The position numbers and the translations under genes are program-made. Source: an uncultured Alkaliphilus sp. (lineage in GTDB: Bacteria; Bacillota; Clostridia; Peptostreptococcales; Natronincolaceae). From it: a DNA stretch of 64,000 bases. The notes under the pieces are model-generated. The model did not search any database and was not told the origin of the DNA. It worked only from the letters and a program-made list of their open reading frames with translations. Location of the stretch: positions 1 to 64,000 of the forward strand of contig CALJEQ010000043.1 in the NCBI GenBank assembly GCA_938074565.1, given 5' to 3'. Below, piece by piece: positions 43,314 through 52,891 of this stretch. Each line of letters begins with the position of its first letter. Position 1 is the stretch's first letter.

Positions 43314-43351
43314 GGTTACTATTGTACCTTGAAAAAGAAGTACCCTGTAAC
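43314..43351. repeat. inverted repeat upstream of bmpA
   Basis: GTTAC-TATT-GTAC and GTAC-CCT-GTAAC pair around a 12-nt loop, about 60-100 bp upstream of the bmpA start. A leader structure or operator; no known riboswitch pattern was seen. Confidence 0.4.
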
Positions 43352-43501
43352 ATATTTTACAATATATGAACATTAGTTACAATGTTTTTTTAAAAGTATT
43401 AGAAAATTATGTATTACAAAATTTTAACAACCATCTAATTTTCCAAAACTTGTTATTTGTATTGCCTTTAAATTTACTATATCTTCTTGCTGACGAAATA
43501 T

Positions 43502-44173
43502 TTAATAGGTTGCATTCTCATCTTTTAATCCTACCATAATGGATACACCAGAACTTGTGCCTATTCGAGTAGCTCCAGCGTTTATCATTTCCATAGCAGT
43601 TTCGTAGTCCCTCACACCCCCGGAAGCCTTTACTCCCATTTCTGGACCTACAGTAGTTCTCATTAATTGAATATCCCCCACAGTAGCTCCTCCTGGTCCA
43701 AACCCAGTGGATGTCTTAACAAAATCAGCTCCAGCTTTTTTACATAATTGGCAAGCTAATACTTTTTCATCATCACTAAGGAAGCCTGTTTCAAAAATAA
43801 CCTTAACTAATTTACCAGCAGCAGCCTTTACTACTGATAGAATATCATTATAAACATATTCTTCATTTTTTTCTTTTAAAGAACCAATATTAATTACCAT
43901 ATCTATTTCCTCTGCCCCATCTTCAACTGCCTGTCTTGTCTCAAATGCTTTTACTTCACTAGGGGTTGCGCCTAGAGGAAACCCTACAACTGTACATACT
44001 TTAACACCACTATCCTTCAATAATTCAGATGCCATTTTCACGTGAATAGGATTAACGCATACAGATGCAAATTGATAAGTTTTTGCCTCTTCACACAACT
44101 TACTTACTTGTTCTTTAGAAGCTTCTGGTTTTAATAGTGTATGATCAATATAACTTGCAATGTTTATACTCAT
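43502..44173 (-). CDS. deoC: deoxyribose-phosphate aldolase
   Basis: A 223-residue class I aldolase with the family motifs [36 protein letters not shown] and [15 protein letters not shown]. The catalytic Schiff-base lysine lies in [16 protein letters not shown], and [20 protein letters not shown] completes the barrel. It splits deoxyribose 5-phosphate, made from nucleosides by the phosphorylase encoded just upstream, into acetaldehyde and glyceraldehyde 3-phosphate. AAAGGAGAG precedes the ATG, 30 bp after pdp. Confidence 0.95.
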   Translation of the reverse strand: MSINIASYIDHTLLKPEASKEQVSKLCEEAKTYQFASVCVNPIHVKMASELLKDSGVKVCTVVGFPLGATPSEVKAFETRQAVEDGAEEIDMVINIGSLKEKNEEYVYNDILSVVKAAAGKLVKVIFETGFLSDDEKVLACQLCKKAGADFVKTSTGFGPGGATVGDIQLMRTTVGPEMGVKASGGVRDYETAMEMINAGATRIGTSSGVSIMVGLKDENATY

Positions 44174-44203
44174 TTAATTCTCTCCTTTAGTAGATAGTAT
44201 ATA

Positions 44204-45538
44204 TTAATATGTATTTACTCCTTGTTTGTCAACAAATCCTTTTATTAACTTTGGTCTTTCTATTCTTTCCCCATTAATAATATAAGCCTCTAAAATCATT
44301 TTGTAGGCGTCTTGAACTTTATTTGAATTAACATCATCATTGGTGTAGATAATTGCAATTTCGTCACCTATTTCCACTTGATCTCCAACTTTTTTCTCTA
44401 AAGTAAGCCCCACAGATAAATCGATGATAGAATCTTTAGTTTCTCTACCAGCACCTAATTTCATTGCACCTATACCTACTGATTCTGCCTTAATTTTATG
44501 GATATACCCACTGGTGGTGGATTTTACTGAAACCCTATTCGTTGCTTTTGGTAGTAATGTTAAATCATCCACAACATTTCCATTTCCTTTTTGCGCTTCG
44601 ATTAATTCTTTAAGCTTTTTCAGTCCACTTCCGTTATGTATTAGTTTTCTTAGTGTCTCCATACCCTCTTCTACATTATCTACTGCCTTTGCTAGATATA
44701 ACATATGTCCACCTAACACTAAGCAAAGTTCTTCTAAATCTGAAGGGCCTTCTCCCCTTAAAGTAAGAATAGCTTCTTCAATCTCTAAAGAATTACCAAT
44801 GGCTTTTCCCAATGGTTGATCCATATCGGTGATAACAGCAACAGTTTCTCTGCCTGCCCCCTGACCAATTTCCACCATGTTTTTTGCCAATTCAATAGCT
44901 TCATCTAGATCCTTTAAAAATGCCCCATCTCCAGTTTTAACATCTAAAACCAAAGCATCTGCCCCTGAAGCTAACTTTTTGCTCATAATACTACTTGCTA
45001 TTAAAGGTAAACTATCTACAGTTGCAGTAACATCCCTTAAAGCATATAGTTTTTTATCTGCTGGTACCAAGTTTCCAGTTTGCCCCACCACAGCTACCCC
45101 TGTATGCGTAACTGCTTGGATCATTTCATTAATTGTTAAATCCGTTGAAAAACCAGGAATTGCTTCAAATTTATCCAGCGTTCCTCCTGTATGTCCTAAT
45201 CCTCTACCAGACATTTTTGCCACTGGTACACCAGCAGCTGCTACTAGAGGTGCTAAAACCAAGGTTGTTGTATCGCCTACTCCACCTGTGCTGTGTTTGT
45301 CAACCTTTATACCTGGAATGTCCTTCAATGAAACAGTGTCGCCTGAATCCATCATTGCTAAGGTTAGATTTAATGTTTCTTCTTTTGTTAAGCCCCTGAA
45401 ATAAATAGCCATATTTAAAGCTGCCATTTGATAATCTGGAATATTTCCCATAACATAATTAGTGATTAAGTAATCGATTTCTTCCTTACTCAAAGTTAAC
45501 CCATTTCTTTTCTTCAATATTAGATCATATACTCTCAT
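44204..45538 (-). CDS. pdp: pyrimidine-nucleoside phosphorylase
   Basis: About 444 residues, with KVDKHSTGGVGDTTTLVLAPLVAA, AKMSGRGLGHTGGTLDKFEAIPG and LVLDVKTGDGAFL, the phosphate- and thymine-binding signatures of the thymidine/pyrimidine-nucleoside phosphorylase family. The C-terminal PYNP domain is present (KLGAGRETKDSIIDLSVGLT). It cleaves uridine or thymidine to the base and (deoxy)ribose 1-phosphate. First gene of the nucleoside operon. The ATG at 45538 has AGGTG 7 nt upstream; a GTG at 45547 overlaps that site. Confidence 0.94.
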   Translation of the reverse strand: MRVYDLILKKRNGLTLSKEEIDYLITNYVMGNIPDYQMAALNMAIYFRGLTKEETLNLTLAMMDSGDTVSLKDIPGIKVDKHSTGGVGDTTTLVLAPLVAAAGVPVAKMSGRGLGHTGGTLDKFEAIPGFSTDLTINEMIQAVTHTGVAVVGQTGNLVPADKKLYALRDVTATVDSLPLIASSIMSKKLASGADALVLDVKTGDGAFLKDLDEAIELAKNMVEIGQGAGRETVAVITDMDQPLGKAIGNSLEIEEAILTLRGEGPSDLEELCLVLGGHMLYLAKAVDNVEEGMETLRKLIHNGSGLKKLKELIEAQKGNGNVVDDLTLLPKATNRVSVKSTTSGYIHKIKAESVGIGAMKLGAGRETKDSIIDLSVGLTLEKKVGDQVEIGDEIAIIYTNDDVNSNKVQDAYKMILEAYIINGERIERPKLIKGFVDKQGVNTY

Positions 45539-45902
45539 TTCATTCACCTACTATTATTTTTATTTTATTTAATATAAATAAATGCCAAAAAAAATAAAAT
45601 ATTTACTATTCCTCCCCATATCAATATAATTTTGATAAGTTAATTACTTCTAAGTTTAAAACATTTCGTGATGTAGTTGTTAAATTCCTTCTTTAAATAA
45701 TTAAATTTATTTAAAAAAATTAATTATTTTATTTAAAATAAAACAATGTACGTACATTTAATAAAAGATGTCCAATACCTATTTATTTATAAGTAATGTC
45801 TATAATAAAAAATTCAAATCTTTTAGAAGGAAACTTGAACTATTACTGGAAATATTAATAAATGTTTTCTTTTTATGAAAAAATAATATAGCGGGGGTAT
45901 TT
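45539..45902. other. 360-bp divergent regulatory region, with a 14-bp palindrome
   Basis: The gap between the divergent pdp operon and the yibE/F gene is very AT-rich and holds no gene. AATGTACGTACATT at 45745-45758 is a perfect palindrome of operator type. It could regulate either side; no regulator gene is adjacent. Confidence 0.45.
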
Positions 45903-47045
45903 ATGAAAAAACATAAGAAAGTTTTCAGTATAACTTTAATAATAATGCTGGGGGTTATGGGGTTATTTATAGCTAACAATTCCACCCCTCAACAAAACCT
46001 TCAAAACACAGCCATTGTAAAGGCTACGGTTATAGAAATAGATGATCATGCTGAATCTAGTAACCAAAGTGCCAACCATGCAACTGATATTCAAAATATA
46101 AAAGTAAAGATAGCTAAAGGTCAATTTAAAGGTGAAATATTAAATATAGAACATTTGCTGTCTGGAAATGTTACCAAAGACTTTTACTATAATGAAGGTG
46201 ATCGGGTTTTGCTTTGGATTGAGTTTTCAAATAATGTAATAACTAAATCCTATATTAGACAAGTGGTTAGAGATCATTACCTACTTTACTTAACAATATT
46301 TTTTATATTTTCTTTAATCATTGTTGGTGGCAAACAAGGGGCAAAAACCATCCTTACTCTTATATTAACTGGTTTTTTAATTTTAGAAGTAATGATTCCC
46401 CTCATATTAGAAGGTTTAAATCCTGTGGTTGTTTCCATTACCATAGCCTTTATTATTATTTCTGCCTCTCTGTTAATCATAAGTGGACATAATCGCAAAA
46501 CCTATTCTGCCATTTTAGGTACCCTTGGAGGGGTTTTTATAGCTGGTTTACTGGCAATGCTAATGACCCACCTTACTAGACTAACTGGTTTAAGTGGAGA
46601 TGAAGCTAAAATGTTAGTTCATATTCCACAAAATATTAGTTTTGATTATCCTCAGTTACTTTTCGCAGGTATGATTATTGGTGCTATGGGGGCAATACTA
46701 GATGTGGGTATGTCTATATCCTCTGCTATGGATGAAATACAATTAAATAACCCTGCTATTACCACTAAAAATCTAATAAAATCTGGTCTAAAGATTGGCA
46801 GAGATATTATGGGAACCATGTCCAATACGCTGATATTAGCCTATACAGGAGCCTCCTTACCTCTGTTATTGGTTTTAATTGCTTATGACATCCCCCTGGT
46901 TAGAATTATTAACGTTGATTCCATCTCTACAGAAATCGTTAGAATTTTAGCTGGTAGCATTGGTCTAATCTATGCTATTCCCCTTACTTCTATAGTAGCA
47001 GGTTTTCTGTACACTAGAAAAGCCAAAGGGAACTTACCTAGATAA
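45903..47045 (+). CDS. YibE/F-family membrane protein
   Basis: A 380-residue membrane protein: an N-terminal anchor helix (about 8-26), an extracellular-type beta domain (about 35-120) with KIAKGQFKGEILNIEHLLSG, then seven or so helices. GGKQGAKTILTLILTGFLIL and AGMIIGAMGAILDVGMSISSAMDEI are the family's conserved blocks. YibE/F proteins are of unknown function; transport or envelope roles have been suggested. GCGGGGGTATTT precedes the ATG; the gene is alone on the plus strand and ends at a strong hairpin. Confidence 0.88.
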   Translation: MKKHKKVFSITLIIMLGVMGLFIANNSTPQQNLQNTAIVKATVIEIDDHAESSNQSANHATDIQNIKVKIAKGQFKGEILNIEHLLSGNVTKDFYYNEGDRVLLWIEFSNNVITKSYIRQVVRDHYLLYLTIFFIFSLIIVGGKQGAKTILTLILTGFLILEVMIPLILEGLNPVVVSITIAFIIISASLLIISGHNRKTYSAILGTLGGVFIAGLLAMLMTHLTRLTGLSGDEAKMLVHIPQNISFDYPQLLFAGMIIGAMGAILDVGMSISSAMDEIQLNNPAITTKNLIKSGLKIGRDIMGTMSNTLILAYTGASLPLLLVLIAYDIPLVRIINVDSISTEIVRILAGSIGLIYAIPLTSIVAGFLYTRKAKGNLPR

Positions 47046-47057
47046 GGACATTAGTTT

Positions 47058-47085
47058 GGGGAAGTCTAATTATTAAGACTTCCCC
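47058..47085. terminator. bidirectional hairpin after the yibE/F gene
   Basis: GGGGAAGTCT and AGACTTCCCC form a perfect 10-bp stem with an 8-nt loop between two convergent genes. Confidence 0.78.
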
Positions 47086-47099
47086 ATTGTTATTTAAAG

Positions 47100-49349
47100 C
47101 TATTTAATTATTGTTACTGTTTGACTTTTTGCATCATATTTAACATCGTAACCTAAAATAGTTTTTAATTGTTCTAATGTAATTAAAGTTCGTCCCTTAA
47201 CTACTATCGGTGTCTCTTCTATACTCTTACTAGTTCCGTCAATTATCACTTCATTGCTATTTAACTTCAACAACACTGACTTTCCATCCAAACTGATGGA
47301 AATTGCTAATGTATTTCCATCCCATATTGCTTTACCATTTAACCCTTCCACGATACTTCTTAATGGTAAATAAACTTTATTATTTCTTTCCAGTATAAAC
47401 ATATCCTTACCAGTAGCATTCTCATTTTTTGAAGTATTGAAGGTATATTCCTTATTATTAGGTTTGCTAATATCAATGGCATAAATAGCCCAAGCATCTT
47501 CATTTCTAACATGGGTAATATTAGTTATTCCTTCTTCTTTAATGTAGTCTATAGCAAGAGGTGAGCTTCTAAAAACAACCTTTCCAGCAGTTTCTACGGG
47601 TAGTATAGACCAGTTATTAGAAAGAGTTGGAGCAGCCTCTCCTTTTTCTCTAATGTAGTCAATTATTACTCCTCTATTTTCTTCAGTGGCAGATAGAATT
47701 ACTTCAGCATTTTGTAAATGATTTCCTCCACCTGAAGCACGATAATTATTTGTAACCACTAAAAACTCCATACCTATTGTCAGGGGTTTCCCTTTATAAG
47801 TAACATTAACTATTCGTTTACCAACTGGTTTCGTTATATCAATTTGGTAATGAATACCTTCTATAACGTCATAATTATACCCTCTATAGTTGTAATCTAA
47901 TAATACTTGATCTTCTGTTTTTGAAGGGTCAATTTGTTTAAAGTTCTCAGCAGATTTCTCCAACCACTTAATTAACTCTTCTGAATTTACTTTTACCACT
48001 TGTAGGGTATTAGGATATAAGTAAATATCAGCTACATCCTTAATGGCAATTCCACCCGCTTCAACATTTGTAAAATAGTCGGCTCCGTGACGACCTGCTC
48101 TAAAGGGGGCAGCCGCAGAAAGAAGTGGCATGTTTTCATATTCTGTACCCTTGAAAAAATTGGTGGCAAACCAAATTTGTGCATCATTAATTAGTTTAAC
48201 TACCTTACCATCGGTTACTCTAGCAAAAAAAGTATTTAAACTTTCCTTTGTTTTCCCTACAAAATTGTTTATGTATTCCACTGTGGCAGTATGCTTAGCT
48301 TTAACAAAATCTACTATATTCCCTTTAGCTGTTACAGCCTCTACTGCAAATACTTCTGATTTACCACTTACAACTTCCCATCCACCATTTTTATTAATCA
48401 GTTGCAATTGAATTAGTCCTAGATGACTTCCCCAAGATCCAGGCATAACTGCTGGTACTCCATTAATTAAACCTTTTTCAATGTCTATTCCTTCGATATT
48501 ACTATAGTTTGCATGGGGGAATTGATTATGTTGATGACCTAACACCATGGCATCAATCCCTTTTACTTTACTCAAATGATATGCAGCATTTTCTGCTGCT
48601 CCTTCTTTTGCATCTATACCAGTGTGGGCAACTGCAATTATTAATTCTGCACCTTGTTCCTTCATAATTGGTACAAATTTTTCAGCTGTCTCAACAATTC
48701 CTTTAGTATAAACTTTTCCCTCTAGGTTTAATTTGTCCCAAATCATAATTTGTGGAGGTACAAATCCTATTACCCCTATTTTAATTTTTTTCCCATCTAT
48801 TATCTTGTCTATTATTACATATGGAGTAAAATAATTTTCCTCTGTGCCTGCTTTGTAAACATTAGCATTAACTAGAGGGAATTTAGCTGTATTATAGGCT
48901 GTATCTAAGAATTCTAAACCAAAATTAAATTCATGGTTTCCTACTACAGCAGCGTCATATCCCATTAAATTCATAGACCCAATAACACTATGGGACTCTC
49001 CCTTTTTAATTGGTTTTACAATAGCATCTAAATCACCTAAAATACTCCCCTGTATTGTATCCCCAGCATCCAACAACAATGTATTAGGGTGCTTTGCTCT
49101 AATTTGATCCACCAGAGTTGCAGCTTTTGATAGTCCAATTTTTTCATCCACTTTATCCCCCATGTAGTCATAAGGCATAATATGGGCGTGGATATCAGAA
49201 GTTCCCATAATAATAAGTTCATGAACCATCCCCTCGGCAGCAGCAACATCTAAGTAACTAAAACATGAAAAAATTAAAACTACTGCTAAAGCGATTACCC
49301 CCACATTAAACCGAGAATTTTTAAAATGATTTCTTTTCTTTTTCAACAT
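47100..49349 (-). CDS. secreted bifunctional metallophosphatase/5'-nucleotidase
   Basis: A 749-residue exported enzyme with a signal peptide (hydrophobic about 15-32, cleavage near DVAAAEG). The N-terminal metallophosphatase domain has GTSDIHAHIMPYDY, LDAGDTIQGS, VVGNHEFNFG and VLGHQHNQFPHA. The 5'-nucleotidase C-terminal domain (about 350-560) has SAAAPFRAGRHGAD and DIYLYPNTLQVV. The last 110 residues form a copper amine oxidase N1-like domain, common on clostridial surface proteins (RSIVEGLNGKAIWDGNTLAI). It can release nucleosides outside the cell, which the adjacent pdp/nup operon could import. There is no LPxTG or other clear anchor. Confidence 0.9.
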   Translation of the reverse strand: MLKKKRNHFKNSRFNVGVIALAVVLIFSCFSYLDVAAAEGMVHELIIMGTSDIHAHIMPYDYMGDKVDEKIGLSKAATLVDQIRAKHPNTLLLDAGDTIQGSILGDLDAIVKPIKKGESHSVIGSMNLMGYDAAVVGNHEFNFGLEFLDTAYNTAKFPLVNANVYKAGTEENYFTPYVIIDKIIDGKKIKIGVIGFVPPQIMIWDKLNLEGKVYTKGIVETAEKFVPIMKEQGAELIIAVAHTGIDAKEGAAENAAYHLSKVKGIDAMVLGHQHNQFPHANYSNIEGIDIEKGLINGVPAVMPGSWGSHLGLIQLQLINKNGGWEVVSGKSEVFAVEAVTAKGNIVDFVKAKHTATVEYINNFVGKTKESLNTFFARVTDGKVVKLINDAQIWFATNFFKGTEYENMPLLSAAAPFRAGRHGADYFTNVEAGGIAIKDVADIYLYPNTLQVVKVNSEELIKWLEKSAENFKQIDPSKTEDQVLLDYNYRGYNYDVIEGIHYQIDITKPVGKRIVNVTYKGKPLTIGMEFLVVTNNYRASGGGNHLQNAEVILSATEENRGVIIDYIREKGEAAPTLSNNWSILPVETAGKVVFRSSPLAIDYIKEEGITNITHVRNEDAWAIYAIDISKPNNKEYTFNTSKNENATGKDMFILERNNKVYLPLRSIVEGLNGKAIWDGNTLAISISLDGKSVLLKLNSNEVIIDGTSKSIEETPIVVKGRTLITLEQLKTILGYDVKYDAKSQTVTIIK

Positions 49350-49470
49350 ACATTACTCCCCTTATATTTAATTTTTGTTACAATAATATACTTCATATCA
49401 CCACCTTATGGAATTCAAGTTATTTTTTGTTTTAAATCACACTTAATATGTATTAAATTAAAAATAAAAA

Positions 49471-49491
49471 AATCCTGCTGTTACACAGGAT
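49471..49491. terminator. hairpin with T runs on both sides
   Basis: AATCCTG and CAGGATT (7 bp) with flanking A/T runs extend the stem. It lies between the nucleotidase promoter and the MazG-like gene, and probably ends the 49532-49954 gene on the minus strand. Confidence 0.65.
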
Positions 49492-49531
49492 TTTTTTTAT
49501 ATTATATTAATTTTTATTAACAAACACCAAT

Positions 49532-49954
49532 CTATACATCTATTGAGTTCCCCACTTCTTCATAAACCAATTCACAACCAAATTCTTTAGCTAATTTTTC
49601 AGCTTCTTTAATATCTTCTTCTCCCCAAACCGACCAACTACCTTTAACAATACCATCCACATAAATTACTACTTTATCACTTTTTACCACCATAATCTTA
49701 TTACTTTTTTTTGTCATTTGTTCCACCTGATCAAGTACAGCCTTATCAGGATCAACCTCCAACACTTTCATCGCTATAAAAAGACAAGACATAGCATCTT
49801 GCAATTCTTTTTTAGCCGTATCTATATCCCCCTTTAAAAGAGCTTTTAATGATTCTGCAACTTCTTCATTTAGGTGACTGATGGCAGTTTTAGGATCATT
49901 GGTTGCGTATTTTCTATTGTCCCATATCATTTCGATAGCCTTTCTAAAATCCAT
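49532..49954 (-). CDS. MazG-like pyrophosphohydrolase family protein
   Basis: A 140-residue protein. The helical domain has ISHLNEEVAESLKALLKGD (ExxE) and AKKELQDAMSCLFIAMKVLE (ExxD), the metal-binding pattern of MazG/all-alpha NTP pyrophosphatases. The C-terminal 45 residues add a small beta domain (VVIYVDGIVKGSWSVW) that I do not recognise. The family hydrolyses nucleoside triphosphates to limit damage or control stress. GGAGGTATTTAG precedes the ATG. The substrate is unknown. Confidence 0.75.
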   Translation of the reverse strand: MDFRKAIEMIWDNRKYATNDPKTAISHLNEEVAESLKALLKGDIDTAKKELQDAMSCLFIAMKVLEVDPDKAVLDQVEQMTKKSNKIMVVKSDKVVIYVDGIVKGSWSVWGEEDIKEAEKLAKEFGCELVYEEVGNSIDV

Positions 49955-50084
49955 CTAAATACCTCCGACTTTAAAATTGATGTTCTATAATTTTGTATAT
50001 ACTTATTATACCCTTTATACCCTATGTTTTACAAATTAACTATTGGTATTTTGAAAATAAAAAAAAGAGGACCAATAACGTCCT

Positions 50085-50561
50085 CTATTCTTCTTCTACA
50101 TCAATCTCCAGTTTGTTTGGTGTTTTGCTTTTTCTAACCATTGTTTGAATATTTTGAAGTACATCTGGTGCCATACTAATAAGATTATCTAAGGTATTAG
50201 CTTTTTGATCTACAGGCATTAACTTCATTTGTCCATTACCTACAATCATAAAGGCTACTGGTTGAACTGATACTCCAGCTCCTGCACCTCCAGCAAAGGG
50301 AAACTTACTTGGAGCCTCTTTTTTACCACCGTTTCCACCATTCCCATTTCCGTTTTCTTCTCTCTTTTCTACTTTTTCCTCTTTCTCAGCAGTGTAATCT
50401 CCGCCACCAGAAGCAAAACCGAAGGAAACTTTTGATATTGGAATTATTACTGTGCCATCTGGAGTCTCCACTGCATCTCCAACTATCGTATTTACATCCA
50501 CCATTTCTTTTATACTTTCCATGGTAGTCTTCATTAAAGATTCTATTGGATGCTCATTCAT
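50085..50561 (-). CDS. gerW: spore protein GerW (YtfJ)
   Basis: A 158-residue protein with the family layout. EHPIESLMKTTMESIKEMVD is at the N-terminus, and VIIPISKVSFGFASGGGDY leads to a Gly/Asn/Lys linker (EENGNGNGGNGGKKE). It ends FPFAGGAGAGVSVQPVAFMI and MKLMPVDQKANTLDNLI. YtfJ/GerW is found in spores and affects germination in Bacillus. Its ATG overlaps the stop of the DUF2953 gene (ATGA), as in many spore formers. Direct evidence that the host forms spores. Confidence 0.93.
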   Translation of the reverse strand: MNEHPIESLMKTTMESIKEMVDVNTIVGDAVETPDGTVIIPISKVSFGFASGGGDYTAEKEEKVEKREENGNGNGGNGGKKEAPSKFPFAGGAGAGVSVQPVAFMIVGNGQMKLMPVDQKANTLDNLISMAPDVLQNIQTMVRKSKTPNKLEIDVEEE

Positions 50562-51244
50562 ATAAATTTCACCATCCTTTTAATTTTACTGTACAATATT
50601 TTTAATCCTGCTATAATAATATAGCCTGTTTTAAGGGTAAATATACAGTGAAAAGAAGTATTAAACTTTTCACCCTCATAGTAGGGAACAACATTTACTG
50701 TTAAATCCTTTAAATTTACTTGTTTCTTAAGTAAAGAAAACAGATTAGACTTAAACAACCAAAATGAACCAGTTACTATAGCTGTATTTGCAGCATCACC
50801 TGTTCCAACTTCTGTTGCCCATGCAATCTTATCGAAAACAATTCGTCTGTTAATATATATAAATATTTTTTTGTATCTTATAAATATAAGTTTAATTTTC
50901 TTATAGGCATTTTTCATTTCTTCTAAACTTATGTCTTTTTCTTTATGATCTTTTATCACCTCTTTTTTACCTACTTCTATATCTGAATTAATTGGCAAGT
51001 CATCCACTACTAGACCTTTCTTTAATATCTCGATAAAAGGTAATTCTAAACGATATTTTATTAATCCAGATAATGCCTTTATGGAAAATACCAATTCTTC
51101 TTGACTTCCGTTTTTAAGAATTAATACTCCAATATTTAATTCAGATAAAGCCACAATAAACATGAATAAAATGAAGGCTATACTAATTAATTTAATTACT
51201 AAAATACTAATAACAATCACCAACTTTTCAGTAGTTCTTAACAT
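50558..51244 (-). CDS. DUF2953 membrane protein, partner of gerW
   Basis: About 228 residues, with one N-terminal hydrophobic helix (VIVISILVIKLISIAFILFM), a charged middle and the DUF2953-like FDKIAWATEVGTGDAANTAI and VNVVPYYEGEKFNTSFHCIF blocks. The family's function is unknown; it is nearly always next to gerW. The ATG at 51244 or the TTG at 51259 could be the start; neither has a strong ribosome site. The 4-bp overlap with gerW indicates coupled translation. Confidence 0.82.
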   Translation of the reverse strand: MLRTTEKLVIVISILVIKLISIAFILFMFIVALSELNIGVLILKNGSQEELVFSIKALSGLIKYRLELPFIEILKKGLVVDDLPINSDIEVGKKEVIKDHKEKDISLEEMKNAYKKIKLIFIRYKKIFIYINRRIVFDKIAWATEVGTGDAANTAIVTGSFWLFKSNLFSLLKKQVNLKDLTVNVVPYYEGEKFNTSFHCIFTLKTGYIIIAGLKILYSKIKRMVKFI

Positions 51245-51346
51245 TTCTATTTTTTCCAAAATTTATTTATATACACCTATTATTTAGATAATTTTTTCTT
51301 GTAAAGAAGTAATATTTTTATTTAAAATTATAAGCAAAAAATAAAA

Positions 51347-51397
51347 AAGCAAAAAGTAATAAATAGCGTTAACATCGGCTATCATTACTCTTTGCTT
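51347..51397 (-). terminator. terminator of the methionine gamma-lyase gene
   Basis: AAGCAAAAAGTAAT and ATTACTCTTTGCTT pair with one mismatch, with an inner stem; the minus strand continues TTTTTTATTTTTT. It lies 21 bp beyond the stop. Confidence 0.75.
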
Positions 51398-51417
51398 AAT
51401 TTTTATATTAATACGCT

Positions 51418-52617
51418 TTAAAGGATTTTGTCTAATGCTTGTTTCAAATCAGATATAATATCTTCGACATTTTCAAGACCCACAGCTAATCTAATAAGTC
51501 CATCTTCTATCCCTGCTGACTTTCTTTCTTCTGGTGAGTATGGGGAGTGGGTCATTGAAGCTGGGTGTTGAATAAGGGTTTCTGCATCTCCTAAACTGAC
51601 GGCTAGCTTACACATCTCCATACTATTCATTATTTTCTTACCTTCCTCTACCCCACCTTTTATTTCAAAGGCAATAACAGCACCTGGATGTTTCATTTGT
51701 TTCCTTGCTAATTCATATTGGGGAAAACTTTCCAAACCAGGATAGTGAACAATATCAACAGCTGGATGAGTATCTAAAAACTTAGCAACTTCCATTGCAT
51801 TTTTACAATGTCTTTCCATTCTTATTTCTAAAGTTTTCATCCCTCTAGTAATTAAAAATGCATCGAAAGGACTTAATGTTGCACCAGTCATATCCTTAAC
51901 GCCAAAAAACCTAACTTGGTCTATAAACTTTTTACTTCCTACAACCATACCTGCAATAACATCCCCATGACCATTTAAAAACTTAGTAGCAGAATGAATG
52001 ACTACATCAGCCCCCATAGATAATGGTTTTTGAAGATAAGGTGTACAAAATGTATTGTCTACTATAACTAAACAATCTTCTTTCTCATGGGCTATTTTTG
52101 AAATTTCTTCTATATCAGTTAATTTAAGCGTTGGATTAGCAGGCGTTTCAAGATAAACTACTTTAGTATTTTCTTTCATGGCATTTCTTACATTTTCAGC
52201 ATCGCTGGTATCAACAAAAGTAACTTCTATCCCAACTCTTGTAAGCCCATGACTTAAATAAGCAAAGGTACACCCATATAGGGTTTCAGCTGCTACTATA
52301 TGATCCCCTGCCTGTAAAGCCGTCCATAGGGCAGAAGAAACGGCTCCCATTCCAGAAGCTGTGGTCATTGCTGCTTCTCCACCTTCTAATAAAGCTATTT
52401 TTTCTTCCAGTTGAGTATTAGTTGGATTACCCAATCTTGTATAGATGTACCCTCCCTCTTCTAGTGCAAATCTATTTCCACCTTGTTCAGCTGAATCAAA
52501 AACAAAAGTTGCTGTTTGATGTATAGGAGATGCCAATGCACCATGTTCGTTTTTATGATAACCTCCATGAATTGCGATAGTACCAAAACCTTTATTAATT
52601 AATTGATCTTTTTTCAT
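51418..52617 (-). CDS. mdeA: methionine gamma-lyase
   Basis: A 399-residue PLP enzyme of the Cys/Met metabolism family. [16 protein letters not shown] carries the PLP lysine, and [21 protein letters not shown] and [13 protein letters not shown] bind PLP phosphate. [12 protein letters not shown] holds the cysteine characteristic of methionine gamma-lyase rather than cystathionine enzymes. It splits methionine into methanethiol, ammonia and 2-oxobutyrate. A -24/-12 promoter lies 38-54 bp upstream, and the neighbouring activator gene is sigma-54 type. 2-Oxobutyrate could then be used by the 2-oxoacid:ferredoxin oxidoreductase. Reactive-sulfur release is a known trait of the family. Confidence 0.88.
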   Translation of the reverse strand: MKKDQLINKGFGTIAIHGGYHKNEHGALASPIHQTATFVFDSAEQGGNRFALEEGGYIYTRLGNPTNTQLEEKIALLEGGEAAMTTASGMGAVSSALWTALQAGDHIVAAETLYGCTFAYLSHGLTRVGIEVTFVDTSDAENVRNAMKENTKVVYLETPANPTLKLTDIEEISKIAHEKEDCLVIVDNTFCTPYLQKPLSMGADVVIHSATKFLNGHGDVIAGMVVGSKKFIDQVRFFGVKDMTGATLSPFDAFLITRGMKTLEIRMERHCKNAMEVAKFLDTHPAVDIVHYPGLESFPQYELARKQMKHPGAVIAFEIKGGVEEGKKIMNSMEMCKLAVSLGDAETLIQHPASMTHSPYSPEERKSAGIEDGLIRLAVGLENVEDIISDLKQALDKIL

Positions 52618-52654
52618 ACTATTGACCTCCTTATAGGCTTTAGTTTAATTAAGG

Positions 52655-52671
52655 AGCAATAATCATGCCAA
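52655..52671 (-). promoter_or_regulatory. sigma-54 (-24/-12) promoter of the methionine gamma-lyase gene
   Basis: On the minus strand TTGGCATGATTATTGCT matches the consensus TTGGCAC-N5-TTGCW with the correct spacing (GG to GC, 10 bp between). It lies 38 bp upstream of the start codon. Confidence 0.8.
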
Positions 52672-52829
52672 TAATACTTTCTTCTATTAGTGGCTTTAGT
52701 CCTAACTTTATTATTGTTATAGAAATGCTTAAATATGAGATATAATTTATTGAATATAGATATAAATAAAAAAACAATACCCCAAATACCTTTAGGTATA
52801 TGATGTATTGTTAGAAATATTTATTAAAC

Positions 52830-52879
52830 GGAAATAATTGTTTCCACTTTCCATAAGTATATTGGAAACAATTATTTCC
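52830..52879. promoter_or_regulatory. two 16-bp dyads, candidate activator-binding (UAS) sites
   Basis: GGAAATAATTGTTTCC (52830-52845) and GGAAACAATTATTTCC (52864-52879) are near-palindromes of one another, 34 bp centre to centre (about three helical turns). They lie about 160-210 bp upstream of the -24/-12 promoter and beside the activator gene's 3' end. Distance and shape fit enhancer sites of a Fis-type activator. Together they could also fold as a 16-bp hairpin. Confidence 0.65.
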
Positions 52880-52891
52880 ATATGTAAACTT

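Noticed and set aside
43260-43500. Purine or nucleoside riboswitch upstream of bmpA
   Set aside because: Only a single imperfect hairpin was found; no three-helix purine pattern is visible.
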